DNA from: Bacillota bacterium
Lineage (GTDB): Bacteria; Bacillota; Clostridia; Christensenellales; SZUA-584
Length of the DNA: 13,802 nt
Direction: 5' to 3'
Assembly: GCA_023415915.1 (NCBI GenBank)
Contig: JAEZIZ010000115.1
Coordinates: forward strand, 1 to 13,802
Position 1 is the first letter of the stretch; each line of letters opens with the position of its first letter. The translations under genes were made by a program, and so were the position numbers. The notes under the pieces were generated by a model, which was not told the DNA's origin, made no database searches, and worked only from the letters and a program-made list of their open reading frames with translations. Below, in pieces: positions 6,945-13,779 of the stretch.

Positions 6945-6971
6945 AACGGGGACGCTTGTTCCCCGTTTTTT
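6945..6971 (+). terminator. Intrinsic terminator between convergent oxidoreductase and TetR genes
   Basis: AACGGGGA (6945-6952) pairs with TCCCCGTT (6960-6967) over a 7-base loop and runs into a T-tract (6966-6971). It ends the plus-strand operon. Read on the minus strand the same hairpin is followed by a weaker TTTCTAT tail, so it may also serve the convergent TetR gene. Confidence 0.85.
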
Positions 6972-6974
6972 ATG

Positions 6975-7610
6975 TTAATTTTCCGGGATCAGCAGCCTAT
7001 CCGTAAGCTCAAAGCACAGCTGCGCCAGGTCGTCAATATTGACGCCGTAGATCGCGGAATATGCCTCCCCCGCCTCGTTGATCCTCCCGATGAATCCGGT
7101 AACGATAAAGAAAAGCGCTATTGTTCCCAGAGGATGGCTAATCCGGCTGCTGATGCTGCCGTCTGCTTTGCCCTGCTCCAGTATACGCCCGAACTCGGCG
7201 AACAGCTCTATATTGCTTGCCATAATATCCCGGTAATACGGACTGTCATGTACCGTGCAGCGCACATACTGCGCGTAGCTGAGCAGACGGTAGGCGTCGT
7301 GGTTGTCGCGGGCGTACTCGTAAGCTGCCGCTTTTATATTCTTTAATTTTTCAATTCCTGTTTTCCCTTTTTGCAAGTATTCGCGTATGCGGCCGAGTAA
7401 CACATTTACATTTTTGGACGCTACGGCGTAAAATAAATCTTCCTTGCTTTTAAAGTACTGATATATCGTTTTTTTCGTAAACTCCGCGTACTTTGCTATC
7501 TCGTCCATAGACGTGTTTTCAAATCCTTTTGTGTAAAATAGTTTCTCCGCGGCGGCTATTATATCGGCTTCCCTCGCCGCCCGCTCCCTGTCGCGCCTTG
7601 ACTGCGTCAT
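6975..7610 (-). CDS. TetR/AcrR family transcriptional regulator (second)
   Basis: This is a 211-residue minus-strand protein with an AGGAGA site upstream of its ATG at 7608-7610. Residues 14-62 form the DNA-binding domain: ADIIAAAEKLFYTKGFENTS, then MDEIAKYAEFTKKTIYQYFK ending with KSKEDLF. The remainder is the helical ligand-binding domain, with several Tyr and Arg residues and a hydrophobic C-terminal helix. It is convergent with the FAD-oxidoreductase operon and divergent from an FMN-binding protein gene, with which it shares a 144-base control region holding three copies of a TAGTWTACT box. It is probably the repressor of both itself and the flavoprotein gene. It shares only family-level similarity with the other TetR in this window. 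Confidence 0.85.
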   Translation of the reverse strand: MTQSRRDRERAAREADIIAAAEKLFYTKGFENTSMDEIAKYAEFTKKTIYQYFKSKEDLFYAVASKNVNVLLGRIREYLQKGKTGIEKLKNIKAAAYEYARDNHDAYRLLSYAQYVRCTVHDSPYYRDIMASNIELFAEFGRILEQGKADGSISSRISHPLGTIALFFIVTGFIGRINEAGEAYSAIYGVNIDDLAQLCFELTDRLLIPEN

Positions 7611-7626
7611 AAAATTAATTCTCCTG

Positions 7627-7655
7627 TTGACAAATTATTGGAATGGTGGTATACC
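7627..7655 (+). promoter_or_regulatory. Promoter of the Isf-like flavoprotein gene
   Basis: A perfect TTGACA (7627-7632), a 17-base spacer and TATACC (7650-7655) read rightwards. The predicted start near 7662 lies directly before the first operator-like box at 7667, so repressor binding would block initiation or early elongation. Confidence 0.68.
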
Positions 7656-7666
7656 GTTAATGGACA

Positions 7667-7706
7667 TAGTATACTATTAGTTTACTTTCTATAATATTAG
7701 TATACT
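7667..7706. promoter_or_regulatory. Three operator-like boxes TAGTWTACT
   Basis: TAGTATACT occurs at 7667-7675 and 7698-7706, with a one-mismatch copy TAGTTTACT at 7678-7686. The first copy extends to the 10-base palindrome TAGTATACTA. Box starts are 11 and 20 bases apart, close to whole DNA helix turns, so all three could sit on one face. They are the probable binding sites of the TetR protein encoded to the left. Confidence 0.65.
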
Positions 7707-7727
7707 CTGGCAAGCACAATTTGTCAA
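7699..7727 (-). promoter_or_regulatory. Promoter of the second TetR gene
   Basis: On the minus strand TTGACA (plus coordinates 7722-7727), a 17-base spacer and TATACT (7699-7704) form a near-consensus promoter. The -10 is embedded in the rightmost TAGTATACT box. It points towards, not away from, the rightward promoter at 7627-7655, so the two transcripts overlap at their 5' ends. Confidence 0.72.
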
Positions 7728-7754
7728 GGGGTATCAATAAAAGGAGCTTTATTT

Positions 7755-8468
7755 ATGGAAAAGGATATTGTCGTGGTAGGAGTGATAAGCAGCGCGCGCG
7801 AAGGAAGCAACAGCGCGGTTATGGTCAGAGAGGCTCTAAAAGGCGCGGCAGCGCTTGGGGCTAAGGCTGAGGAAATTTATCTGCCCGGTTTAAAGATAGA
7901 GTTCTGCCGGGGATGCCTTACATGCATGCAGCGCGGGAGGTGTTTCATGGACGACGATTTTCAGGCAGTCAGGGAACGGCTTTATAATGCCGACGGCATA
8001 ATATGGGGCTCCCCCGCTTATGCGGGCGCGCCGAACGCCATTATGAAAAACGTTATCGACAGGCTGGGAATGTATGAGGTATCGACGTCCTCGCTCGGCG
8101 GCAAGTATATGGCCGGTATCTCAGCCGCCAACTCGGCAGGCGCCGCAAAAAAGGTTGCCAAAGGCCTCTCCCGTTTCGGCAGCGGCGGTACGTTCCTTCG
8201 CAGCTATTCGTCCGGATTCTTGGGCGAAAGCTTTTCGGGAGGAAGGAAGGCGGTCGAGGATGAAAAGACGCTTCTACGGGCGCGGAGGCTGGGGGAAAAG
8301 TTAACGCAGGACATCAGAACAGGGCGCAGGTATGCCCTTCAAAGCATTTTTTCGCGCGCTATCAGCAGCCTTATCATGCGGCCTGCATTTCGCCGGTATA
8401 TAATCAGCAACAGGGATGGCGACGCAAAAATGCTGTATAATAGTTTAAGCGAACGGGGGCTGATATAA
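7755..8468 (+). CDS. Flavodoxin-family / iron-sulfur flavoprotein-like NAD(P)H oxidoreductase
   Basis: This is a 237-residue protein; the ATG at 7755 follows AAGGAG with 8-base spacing. The N-terminus VVVGVISSAREGSNS is a flavodoxin-like FMN phosphate-binding loop (SSAREGSNS), and GSPAYAGAPNAIMKNVIDR (about 92-110) is the second FMN contact. Between them Cys51, Cys54, Cys57 and Cys63 form C-x2-C-x2-C-x5-C. This is the spacing of the compact cluster motif in archaeal iron-sulfur flavoprotein Isf and is also common in NADPH-dependent FMN reductase relatives. A 4Fe-4S cluster is therefore possible but not proven. The C-terminal 60 residues are basic and resemble no domain I recognise. The divergent TetR gene probably controls it; the natural substrate is unknown. 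Confidence 0.8.
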   Translation: MEKDIVVVGVISSAREGSNSAVMVREALKGAAALGAKAEEIYLPGLKIEFCRGCLTCMQRGRCFMDDDFQAVRERLYNADGIIWGSPAYAGAPNAIMKNVIDRLGMYEVSTSSLGGKYMAGISAANSAGAAKKVAKGLSRFGSGGTFLRSYSSGFLGESFSGGRKAVEDEKTLLRARRLGEKLTQDIRTGRRYALQSIFSRAISSLIMRPAFRRYIISNRDGDAKMLYNSLSERGLI

Positions 8469-8535
8469 TTAAGGAACGGCCGGTTCGAATCGTGAGATAT
8501 ATTGCCCAACTAATAAACAAGCCGTATTCATTCCC

Positions 8536-8562
8536 CCGCGGAAAGTATTCCGCGGTGTTTTT
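8536..8562 (+). terminator. Intrinsic terminator after the flavoprotein gene
   Basis: CCGCGGAA (8536-8543) and TTCCGCGG (8548-8555) form a perfect 8-bp stem with a 4-base loop (AGTA), followed by TGTTTTT (8556-8562). Confidence 0.85.
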
Positions 8563-8577
8563 ATTATCACAAGCTTA

Positions 8578-8586
8578 TGGTATAAT
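8578..8586 (+). promoter_or_regulatory. Extended -10 promoter for the small Cys/His-rich gene
   Basis: TGGTATAAT (8578-8586) is an extended -10 (TGN plus perfect TATAAT). The -35 position about 17 bases upstream (TTTTTA) is poor and overlaps the T-run of the preceding terminator. It lies 43 bases before the ATG of the 61-residue gene. Confidence 0.5.
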
Positions 8587-8629
8587 CTAGCCGCAATCGG
8601 CGAATACGGTCAAATAAAGGACAGAAGAT

Positions 8630-8815
8630 ATGAGCAAAAACAGGCAGCGGCGCAATGACAGCGAAAAACGTGAAGAAGAGCAGACGTATGACGGTTTCAT
8701 AAGGGAGGACTGCCCCTGCCCAAGAACAAGCTGCAAACGGCACAAGCTTTGCGATTTGTGCCGAAAGCATCATATAAAAACGCCGCCGTACTGCGAGCGC
8801 GGCGCAGGAAAATGA
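8630..8815 (+). CDS. Small Cys/His-rich protein, possible zinc-binding (61 aa)
   Basis: The N-terminal 27 residues are highly charged and probably disordered (KNRQRRNDSEKREEEQ). The second half is packed with potential metal ligands: Cys28, Cys30, Cys35, His38, Cys41, Cys44, His47, His48 and Cys55, in the context CPCPRTSCKRH, then CDLCRKHH and PPYC. Such spacing suggests a small zinc-binding fold. I do not recognise a named family with certainty. Support for a real gene comes from an AAAGGA site upstream of the ATG at 8630, an extended -10 promoter, an upstream terminator that isolates it, and non-random Cys/His placement. It is convergent with the DUF2935 gene, 19 bases away. No transmembrane or signal segment is seen. 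Confidence 0.65.
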   Translation: MSKNRQRRNDSEKREEEQTYDGFIREDCPCPRTSCKRHKLCDLCRKHHIKTPPYCERGAGK

Positions 8816-8834
8816 CGTTAAAAAACTTCACATG

Positions 8835-9752
8835 TTATCGTCCCAGCGTCTCTTTAAGTATGCGCAGATAATAATTAGCTTCACGCAGTACATGGTCGGC
8901 AAGCAGCGGCAGTATTATAGAGCGTATTTTGCAGGACAGTATGCCTTCCGCGCCCTGCGCTTTGAAGTTCACAATGTTCTGCACCGCGGGTATGGTACGC
9001 CGCGTCAAAACGGGCAGTGTACCGGGCGCTCTCTTCGCAGCCGTTGCCTGCTGCGACAGCCGGTGGAACTCCGGGTAAAAAGCGCGTGCCTTCATTTTGA
9101 GCGCTGTTTCCGCGGGGTCCAAGAGGCCGTCAATGAACAGCGCGTGCTCCCCCATAAGGCCGTCCATAAGCGCCTGTTCATCGGCAAGCTCCTGCGGGCC
9201 CATCTGAAGCTGACGGGCATTCAGGCGATTAAGCATACTTAGGTAATCCTCCGCTTCCCTTATCAAATGGTCTATCTGCAGAGGGTATATGCTTGTGAAC
9301 ATTGCGCAGGCCGCAACGTCGCTCTGCACCCGCAGTTTTAATTGCAGCAGCTCGCCCGTTAGGCTCGCGGCACTATAGTTTATACCGTCCACCGTCTGCT
9401 GCATAGAGGACGACTGGGCAACCACACCTCCGAGATTATACTCTTCAAGGGTTAACTGCATATCTATAAGCACGCCCGTCAGGTTTTGCGTCTGGCGCTC
9501 GGCCTCTTCGGTGTAGCGCGTAAAAAGCTCGCCCGAAGGCATCGCCGCCTCGCGTAAATACCCTCTTGAAACCTGCATCGTCTGGCGCATCAGGTCGTCC
9601 ATGCGCAGCCTTATGCTTTCGGCCTGCACTCCCAAATCTTTATTCTTCGGAGTAAACGCCAGCTGCAAAAACAGCGCGTGCTCTTTCATTATGCGCAGAT
9701 AAAAAAGATTAAGTTCCAGAGAATCTTCTATGTATGTATTGTTTGCCGGCAT
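8835..9752 (-). CDS. DUF2935 domain protein
   Basis: This is a 305-residue, almost entirely helical soluble protein. AAGGAGG lies 8 bases before its ATG (plus coordinates 9750-9752). It consists of two related halves (about 1-150 and 155-305). Each has helices carrying E/H pairs such as LNLFYLRIMKEHALFLQLAF near the N-terminus, and DHLIREAEDYLSML, GEHALFIDGLLDP and ADHVLREANYYLRIL in the second half. The RIMKEH motif and the repeated EHALF are hallmarks of DUF2935, a four-helix-bundle family of Bacillota. The recurring Glu and His positions suggest a metal site, but the function is unknown. It is divergent from the YkvI-type permease gene and convergent with the small Cys/His-rich gene. Confidence 0.82.
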   Translation of the reverse strand: MPANNTYIEDSLELNLFYLRIMKEHALFLQLAFTPKNKDLGVQAESIRLRMDDLMRQTMQVSRGYLREAAMPSGELFTRYTEEAERQTQNLTGVLIDMQLTLEEYNLGGVVAQSSSMQQTVDGINYSAASLTGELLQLKLRVQSDVAACAMFTSIYPLQIDHLIREAEDYLSMLNRLNARQLQMGPQELADEQALMDGLMGEHALFIDGLLDPAETALKMKARAFYPEFHRLSQQATAAKRAPGTLPVLTRRTIPAVQNIVNFKAQGAEGILSCKIRSIILPLLADHVLREANYYLRILKETLGR

Positions 9753-9894
9753 ATTTGCAACCTCCTTGTCGGTATACCATATGATATGTCCGGCTTTGTT
9801 CTATTATTATCCCGCCAATCCTTGAACACCTTCATATGTATAAGACATATACCGGCCGCCCGGCGCAATAGAATGTTATATGGAGGGCGGAAAG

Positions 9895-10950
9895 TTGAAG
9901 AATACTTCGATAGGCATGTTCCGCATAGCGGGCGCGTATATAGGAACGGTAGTAGGCGCGGGGTTTTCCTCAGGCCAGGAGATACTCAGATTTTTCACGT
10001 CCCACGGCGAAATGGGGCTGTGGGGAATCGCAGTCGCAACGGCGCTGTTCTTTTTTTTCGGATATACCGCGCTGCTGCTGGGAAAGAGGCTTAACGCGCG
10101 CTCGCATCTTGAGGTGGTGCGGTTCACGAACGGAAAATTACTCGGCGGCGCGATAGACATAATAATCACGGTGTTTCTGTTCGGCGGGTTCGGCGTTATG
10201 ATAGCGGGCGCCGGAGCCGTGTTCCGCGAGCAGTTCGGCGCGGCTCCTGTTTGGGGCATGCTAGTCATGGCCTCTATTTCTGTGCTTACGGTGATGATAG
10301 GCACAAAAGGCGTTGTAAACGCAATAAGCGCGGTGGTACCGCTGCTCATTGCAATGCTGTTTTTGATATTTGTCACAAATGTTTCGAAAAATCCCCTAAC
10401 CCCCGAAGAATTGGCAGCGAGCGAGGCGGTGGCGTCGGCGACTCCCGACTGGTTTCTATCCGCGGTCAATTACGCCTCATACAACCTCGTCATTGCGATA
10501 GCCGTGCTAGCCCCGCTGGGCGCGAACGCTAAAAGCAAAAAAAGCCTGCTCGGCGGAGCGCTGCTGGGCGCGGCCGGGCTCGGCCTTGGCATAGCCGCGA
10601 TTAACTTCTGCCTTATGACGAACATTACAGGCGTAGCTACTTTGGAAGTACCGATGATAGCGGTGGCGGAAAGCGTGTCCGCTCCCGTCCGGATGCTTTT
10701 CGCAGCAGTAATATTCTCTGAAATCTATTCGACAGCCATAGGAGACCTTTACGGGTTTTCACAAAGGATGCAGTTTTCTCTGCCCAAAAAGCTGCTGATA
10801 ACGCTGGCTGCAGCGGGAGCTTTTTCGGCGGGGCAGCTTGGGTTTTCCAACCTCGTGAGGTTCCTCTACCCCGCCGTCGGCTACGGAGCGCTGCTCTTTT
10901 TCGCAGGCGCAATATACGCCTGGATAAGGAAGCGCGATATGTTCACCTAG
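9895..10950 (+). CDS. YkvI-family membrane transporter (TTG start)
   Basis: This is a 351-residue polytopic membrane protein. The frame is open from an ATG at 9880, but GGAGGG (9882-9887) lies 7 bases before a TTG at 9895. Initiation there gives an N-terminus that begins shortly before RIAGAYIGTVVGAGFSSGQE, as expected for YkvI proteins, so TTG is chosen. The GAGFSSGQE stretch resembles the unwound first helix of LeuT-fold (APC superfamily) transporters, and about ten hydrophobic helices follow. YkvI itself has no established substrate; small-molecule or amino-acid symport is inferred from the fold. The gene is divergent from the DUF2935 gene. Its TAG stop directly abuts the stop of convergent enolase. 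Confidence 0.82.
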   Translation: MKNTSIGMFRIAGAYIGTVVGAGFSSGQEILRFFTSHGEMGLWGIAVATALFFFFGYTALLLGKRLNARSHLEVVRFTNGKLLGGAIDIIITVFLFGGFGVMIAGAGAVFREQFGAAPVWGMLVMASISVLTVMIGTKGVVNAISAVVPLLIAMLFLIFVTNVSKNPLTPEELAASEAVASATPDWFLSAVNYASYNLVIAIAVLAPLGANAKSKKSLLGGALLGAAGLGLGIAAINFCLMTNITGVATLEVPMIAVAESVSAPVRMLFAAVIFSEIYSTAIGDLYGFSQRMQFSLPKKLLITLAAAGAFSAGQLGFSNLVRFLYPAVGYGALLFFAGAIYAWIRKRDMFT

Positions 10951-12258
10951 TTACTTTCGGATATTGAAAAAAGCGTTCTTGCCCGGATATACGGCGGTGA
11001 GCGCGAGCTCCTCGTCTATGCGCAGCAGTTGGTTGTATTTCGCCACGCGGTCCGTCCTTGAGGGCGCTCCCGTCTTTATCTGCCCCGCGCATACCCCTAC
11101 CGCAAGATCGGCTATAGTCGTGTCCTCCGTCTCGCCTGAGCGGTGGCTTATTACGGCCGTGTAGCCCGCGCGGTGCGCCATGTTAACAGCCTCTAGAGTC
11201 TCCGTAAGCGTGCCTATCTGGTTTACCTTTATCAGTATGCTGTTGGCTATGTTCTCTTTAATGCCGCGCGACAGGCGCTCGGTGTTGGTTACAAAAAGGT
11301 CGTCTCCCACCAGCTGGACTTTACTGCCCAGCCTTTGCGTAAGCAGCCGCCAGCCCTGCCAGTCCTCCTCCGCGAGCCCGTCCTCCAGCGATATAATGGG
11401 GTACTGCATGCATAGGTTTTCCCAGAACGAGACCATCTCTTCCGCCGTTTTTGTCTGCCCCGACTTCCAGAAGGAATACTTTCCTTCGTTGCCTTCCGCC
11501 TTCGCGGCTTCGTACATCTCGCTCGCCGCCGCGTCCACCGCAATCATGAAATCCTCTCCTGGCTTATACCCCGCCTGAGTCACCGCCTCGAGTATCACCT
11601 CAACCGCTTCCTCGTTGGATTTAAGATTCGGCGCGTATCCTCCCTCGTCGCCCACCGAAGTGCTGTAGCCTTTGGCCTTTAGTACCTTCTTTAAGTAATG
11701 GAACACCTCGGCGCCCATGCGCAGCGCCGTCCTGAAAGTCTGCGTGCCCACCGGCATTATCATGAATTCCTGTATGTCGACGCTGTTGTCCGCGTGCTTG
11801 CCGCCGTTTAGTATGTTCATCATAGGCACCGGCAACGTCCTTGCGTTGCAACCGCCTATATAGCGGTAAAGCGGCATCTCGCACTGTATCGCCGCAGCCT
11901 TTGCCACGGCGAGCGACACCGCGAGTATCGCGTTGGCGCCCAGCTTCGACTTGTTGGGCGTGCCGTCAAGCGCGCTCATCGCTATGTCTATATCCGCCTG
12001 ATTCTGTGCGTCCATGCCGATGAGAAGCTCCGCGATATCGTTGTTGACGTTCTCGACGGCTCGTTTTACACCGCGCCCCAAGTACCTTTCTTCCGACCCG
12101 TCGCGCAGCTCCACAGCCTCAAACTTGCCTGTCGAAGCGCCCGAGGGTACGGATGCCTGCGCGCTCGCGCCGCCTGATAGCTCCACCTGCGCCTCTACCG
12201 TCGGGTTGCCGCGGCTGTCCAGTATCTCCCTTGCAAAAACATCTACGATAGTAAACAT
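10951..12258 (-). CDS. eno: Enolase (phosphopyruvate hydratase)
   Basis: This 435-residue cytosolic glycolytic enzyme interconverts 2-phosphoglycerate and phosphoenolpyruvate. The ATG at 12256-12258 follows AAGGAAG; an upstream in-frame ATG at 12309 would add 17 residues foreign to enolases and lies at the insertion-sequence edge. Family signatures are all present: AREILDSRGNPTVE at 9-22, SVPSGASTGKFEA around 37-48, catalytic Glu205 in GDEGG, metal ligands Asp242, Glu292 (SLEDG) and Asp319 (GDDLF), catalytic Lys344 (ILIKVNQ), and the SHRSGETED loop with His372. Length equals that of typical bacterial enolases, so the gene appears functional. No other glycolytic gene is adjacent. An IS110 element lies a few tens of bases upstream. 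Confidence 0.97.
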   Translation of the reverse strand: MFTIVDVFAREILDSRGNPTVEAQVELSGGASAQASVPSGASTGKFEAVELRDGSEERYLGRGVKRAVENVNNDIAELLIGMDAQNQADIDIAMSALDGTPNKSKLGANAILAVSLAVAKAAAIQCEMPLYRYIGGCNARTLPVPMMNILNGGKHADNSVDIQEFMIMPVGTQTFRTALRMGAEVFHYLKKVLKAKGYSTSVGDEGGYAPNLKSNEEAVEVILEAVTQAGYKPGEDFMIAVDAAASEMYEAAKAEGNEGKYSFWKSGQTKTAEEMVSFWENLCMQYPIISLEDGLAEEDWQGWRLLTQRLGSKVQLVGDDLFVTNTERLSRGIKENIANSILIKVNQIGTLTETLEAVNMAHRAGYTAVISHRSGETEDTTIADLAVGVCAGQIKTGAPSRTDRVAKYNQLLRIDEELALTAVYPGKNAFFNIRK

Positions 12259-12274
12259 AAAAATACTTCCTTGT

Positions 12275-12280
12275 ATTATA
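12275..12280 (-). promoter_or_regulatory. Enolase -10 box next to the insertion-sequence edge
   Basis: On the minus strand TATAAT (plus 12275-12280) lies 16 bases before the enolase start codon. The hexamer 17 bases further upstream (AGGGGC, plus 12298-12303) is not a -35 match and touches the inferred left end of the IS110 element. The native upstream part of the promoter may therefore have been displaced. Confidence 0.5.
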
Positions 12281-12315
12281 GAGTAGTAGTTATTTAAGCC
12301 CCTCTCCAAGGGCTG

Positions 12316-12324
12316 TGCTACACT
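12316..12324 (+). promoter_or_regulatory. Extended -10 at the left end of the IS110 element
   Basis: TGCTACACT (12316-12324) is TGN plus TACACT, with no -35 in place upstream in the integrated form. It lies just before the first bridge-RNA-like stem. In IS110 elements a strong promoter can form when right and left ends join in the excised circle, with the -35 supplied by the right end. The TTGACT at 13780-13785 would be the candidate partner. Confidence 0.35.
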
Positions 12325-12330
12325 GTAAGG

Positions 12331-12478
12331 GATGCTGTGGATTGGTTTTTCCTCCTACCACACGATGGTTCATGAAAGGCTCCAACCACAGTCCTTTGCA
12401 GGTTTGTTAATCAGTTAGATACCGCCAGACGGTTTATTTGGAACAAGGTTACAAGAGCAAAGCGCCCTGTGGATACAG
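12331..12478 (+). ncRNA. Candidate IS110 bridge RNA (two guide loops)
   Basis: Two consecutive stem-loops are visible. The first has CTGTGG-A-TTGG (12335-12345) paired with CCAACCACAG (12382-12391), an internal loop of 11 and 12 bases, and a terminal hairpin ACCA-CACGA-TGGT (12357-12369). The second has CTTTGC (12394-12399) with GCAAAG (12457-12462) and TTGTT (12404-12408) with AACAA (12442-12446), an internal loop, and ACCG-CCAGA-CGGT (12421-12433). The shared plan and the location 5' of an IS110 transposase match the target-binding and donor-binding loops of bridge RNAs. A short CTGT-GGAT-ACAG hairpin follows (12467-12478). The structure was derived by eye and the RNA ends are guesses. Confidence 0.58.
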
Positions 12479-12506
12479 CATCAAATATACCGTTGGAGGT
12501 TTTACG

Positions 12507-13682
12507 ATGATTTGCGTAGGAATCGATGTTGCCAAGGACAAGCACGACTGCTTCATCATCAGCTCGGAAGGGGTAGTCCTTTCGGACGTCTTTACCATCC
12601 CGAACGATATGACAGGTTTCAACTGCTTGCTGCAGAGGATCCAGGCTTGCTCTGCCGGACAAGACAGAATAAAAGTAGGACTTGAGGCAACCGGACACTA
12701 CAGCTACAACATTCTCGGGTTTCTGCTTGACAACGGCCTGGACAGCTTTGTCATTAACCCCTTGCACACCAACCTGTACCGGAAAAGCCTCAGCCTCAGA
12801 AAGACGAAGACCGACCGTGTCGATGCGCGAACGATTGCGGCTATGCTCATGTCTGATGTGGGCCTCAAGCCCTACACAGACACAGCTTACCACAACGAGG
12901 AGCTAAAGTCACTCACCCGATACAGATTCGACAAGGTGAGGGAACGCGTCCAGCTCAAGCAGTCGGTGTCCAGACTGGTGTGCATCCTGTTCCCGGAGCT
13001 GGAAAAGCTGGTTCCAACACTCCATATGGCCTCAGTTTATGCGCTGCTGGACGAATTTCCCGGAGCACAGCAGATTGCCTGCGCCCATCTGACGCATTTG
13101 AAAGCCGTTCTCCATGACGCCTCAAAAGGGCGCTACGGCCGGGATAAGGCCATTGAACTACGCGAGGCCGCCAAAGCTTCTATTGGTTCCAGAATGCCGG
13201 CGAAGTCACTGGAACTGCGGCATACCATCCGTCTCATCCGGGAACTGGATGCCGAAATTGCGGAAATTGAGCAGGCAATCCAAAGCATCATGGATGAGAT
13301 GCGTTCACCCATTACCACAATCCCCGGCATCGGTACCCGCATGGGCGCTATGATTCTGGCGGAGGTGGGGGACTTCTCCCGGTTTGATTCTCCTGACAAG
13401 ATCTTGGCCTATGCCGGTCTGTCGCCGTCTACGTATCAATCCGGACAGCTTGTGAATGGTTATGCCCATATGGAGAAGCGAGGCTCCCGATACCTGCGCT
13501 ATGCCATTTTCAACGCCACCAAGTACGTTTGCCATTGGGACCCAACCTTTGCTGCTTATCTCGCTAAGAAACGAGCCGAGGGCAAACATTACAATGTTGC
13601 CATTTCCCACGCTGCCAAGAAACTGGTGCGGCTCATATACGCCTTGGAGAAATCCGGGGAGCCTTACCGTCTGACAGCCTGA
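12507..13682 (+). CDS. IS110-family transposase (bridge-RNA-type recombinase)
   Basis: This is a 391-residue protein. The ATG at 12507 has GGAGG 7 bases upstream; an in-frame ATG at 12438 lies within the structured leader and is rejected. The N-terminal DEDD RuvC-like domain shows Asp7 (VGIDVAKDKHD), Glu60 (LEATGHY), Asp103 and Asp106 (KTDRVDA). A long helical linker (about 125-260) follows. The C-terminal Transposase_20 domain has IPGIGTRMGAMILAEVGDF (272-290), then AYAGLSPSTYQSGQ and KRGSRYLR; Ser312 in the QSG motif is the likely catalytic serine of this domain. IS110 enzymes cut and join through a serine intermediate, guided in characterised members by an element-encoded bridge RNA. No frameshift or stop is seen, so it is probably active or recently so. 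Confidence 0.92.
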   Translation: MICVGIDVAKDKHDCFIISSEGVVLSDVFTIPNDMTGFNCLLQRIQACSAGQDRIKVGLEATGHYSYNILGFLLDNGLDSFVINPLHTNLYRKSLSLRKTKTDRVDARTIAAMLMSDVGLKPYTDTAYHNEELKSLTRYRFDKVRERVQLKQSVSRLVCILFPELEKLVPTLHMASVYALLDEFPGAQQIACAHLTHLKAVLHDASKGRYGRDKAIELREAAKASIGSRMPAKSLELRHTIRLIRELDAEIAEIEQAIQSIMDEMRSPITTIPGIGTRMGAMILAEVGDFSRFDSPDKILAYAGLSPSTYQSGQLVNGYAHMEKRGSRYLRYAIFNATKYVCHWDPTFAAYLAKKRAEGKHYNVAISHAAKKLVRLIYALEKSGEPYRLTA

Positions 13683-13779
13683 TTTTCTCTCGATAGCCCG
13701 CACGGCGTCCTGCAGACGTCTGTTTTCCTATACCCTTTTTGAGCCATATGTTTTTTGTCCACCATACTTAATCTCGGGG

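Noticed and set aside
8482..8491. GGTTCGAATC, identical to a tRNA T-loop core, after the flavoprotein gene
   Set aside because: The flanks do not pair as a T-stem beyond one base, no anticodon or acceptor arm is present, and upstream sequence is coding. Probably chance.
12284..12297. TAGTTA shared between the enolase side (12287-12292) and the IS right end (13791-13796) as a target-site duplication
   Set aside because: IS110 elements normally make no long duplication, the 6-base match is AT-rich, and it does not coincide with the CT core suggested by the loops.
12259..12309. N-terminal extension of enolase by 17 residues
   Set aside because: The extension covers the -10 box and reaches the insertion-sequence edge; enolases start close to the AREILDSRG motif, and the ATG at 12258 has AAGGAAG before it.
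12411..12893. Antisense open frame (160 codons) over the IS110 leader and transposase start
   Set aside because: It is the reverse-strand shadow of the transposase, with no ribosome binding site or domain, and it overlaps the structured leader.
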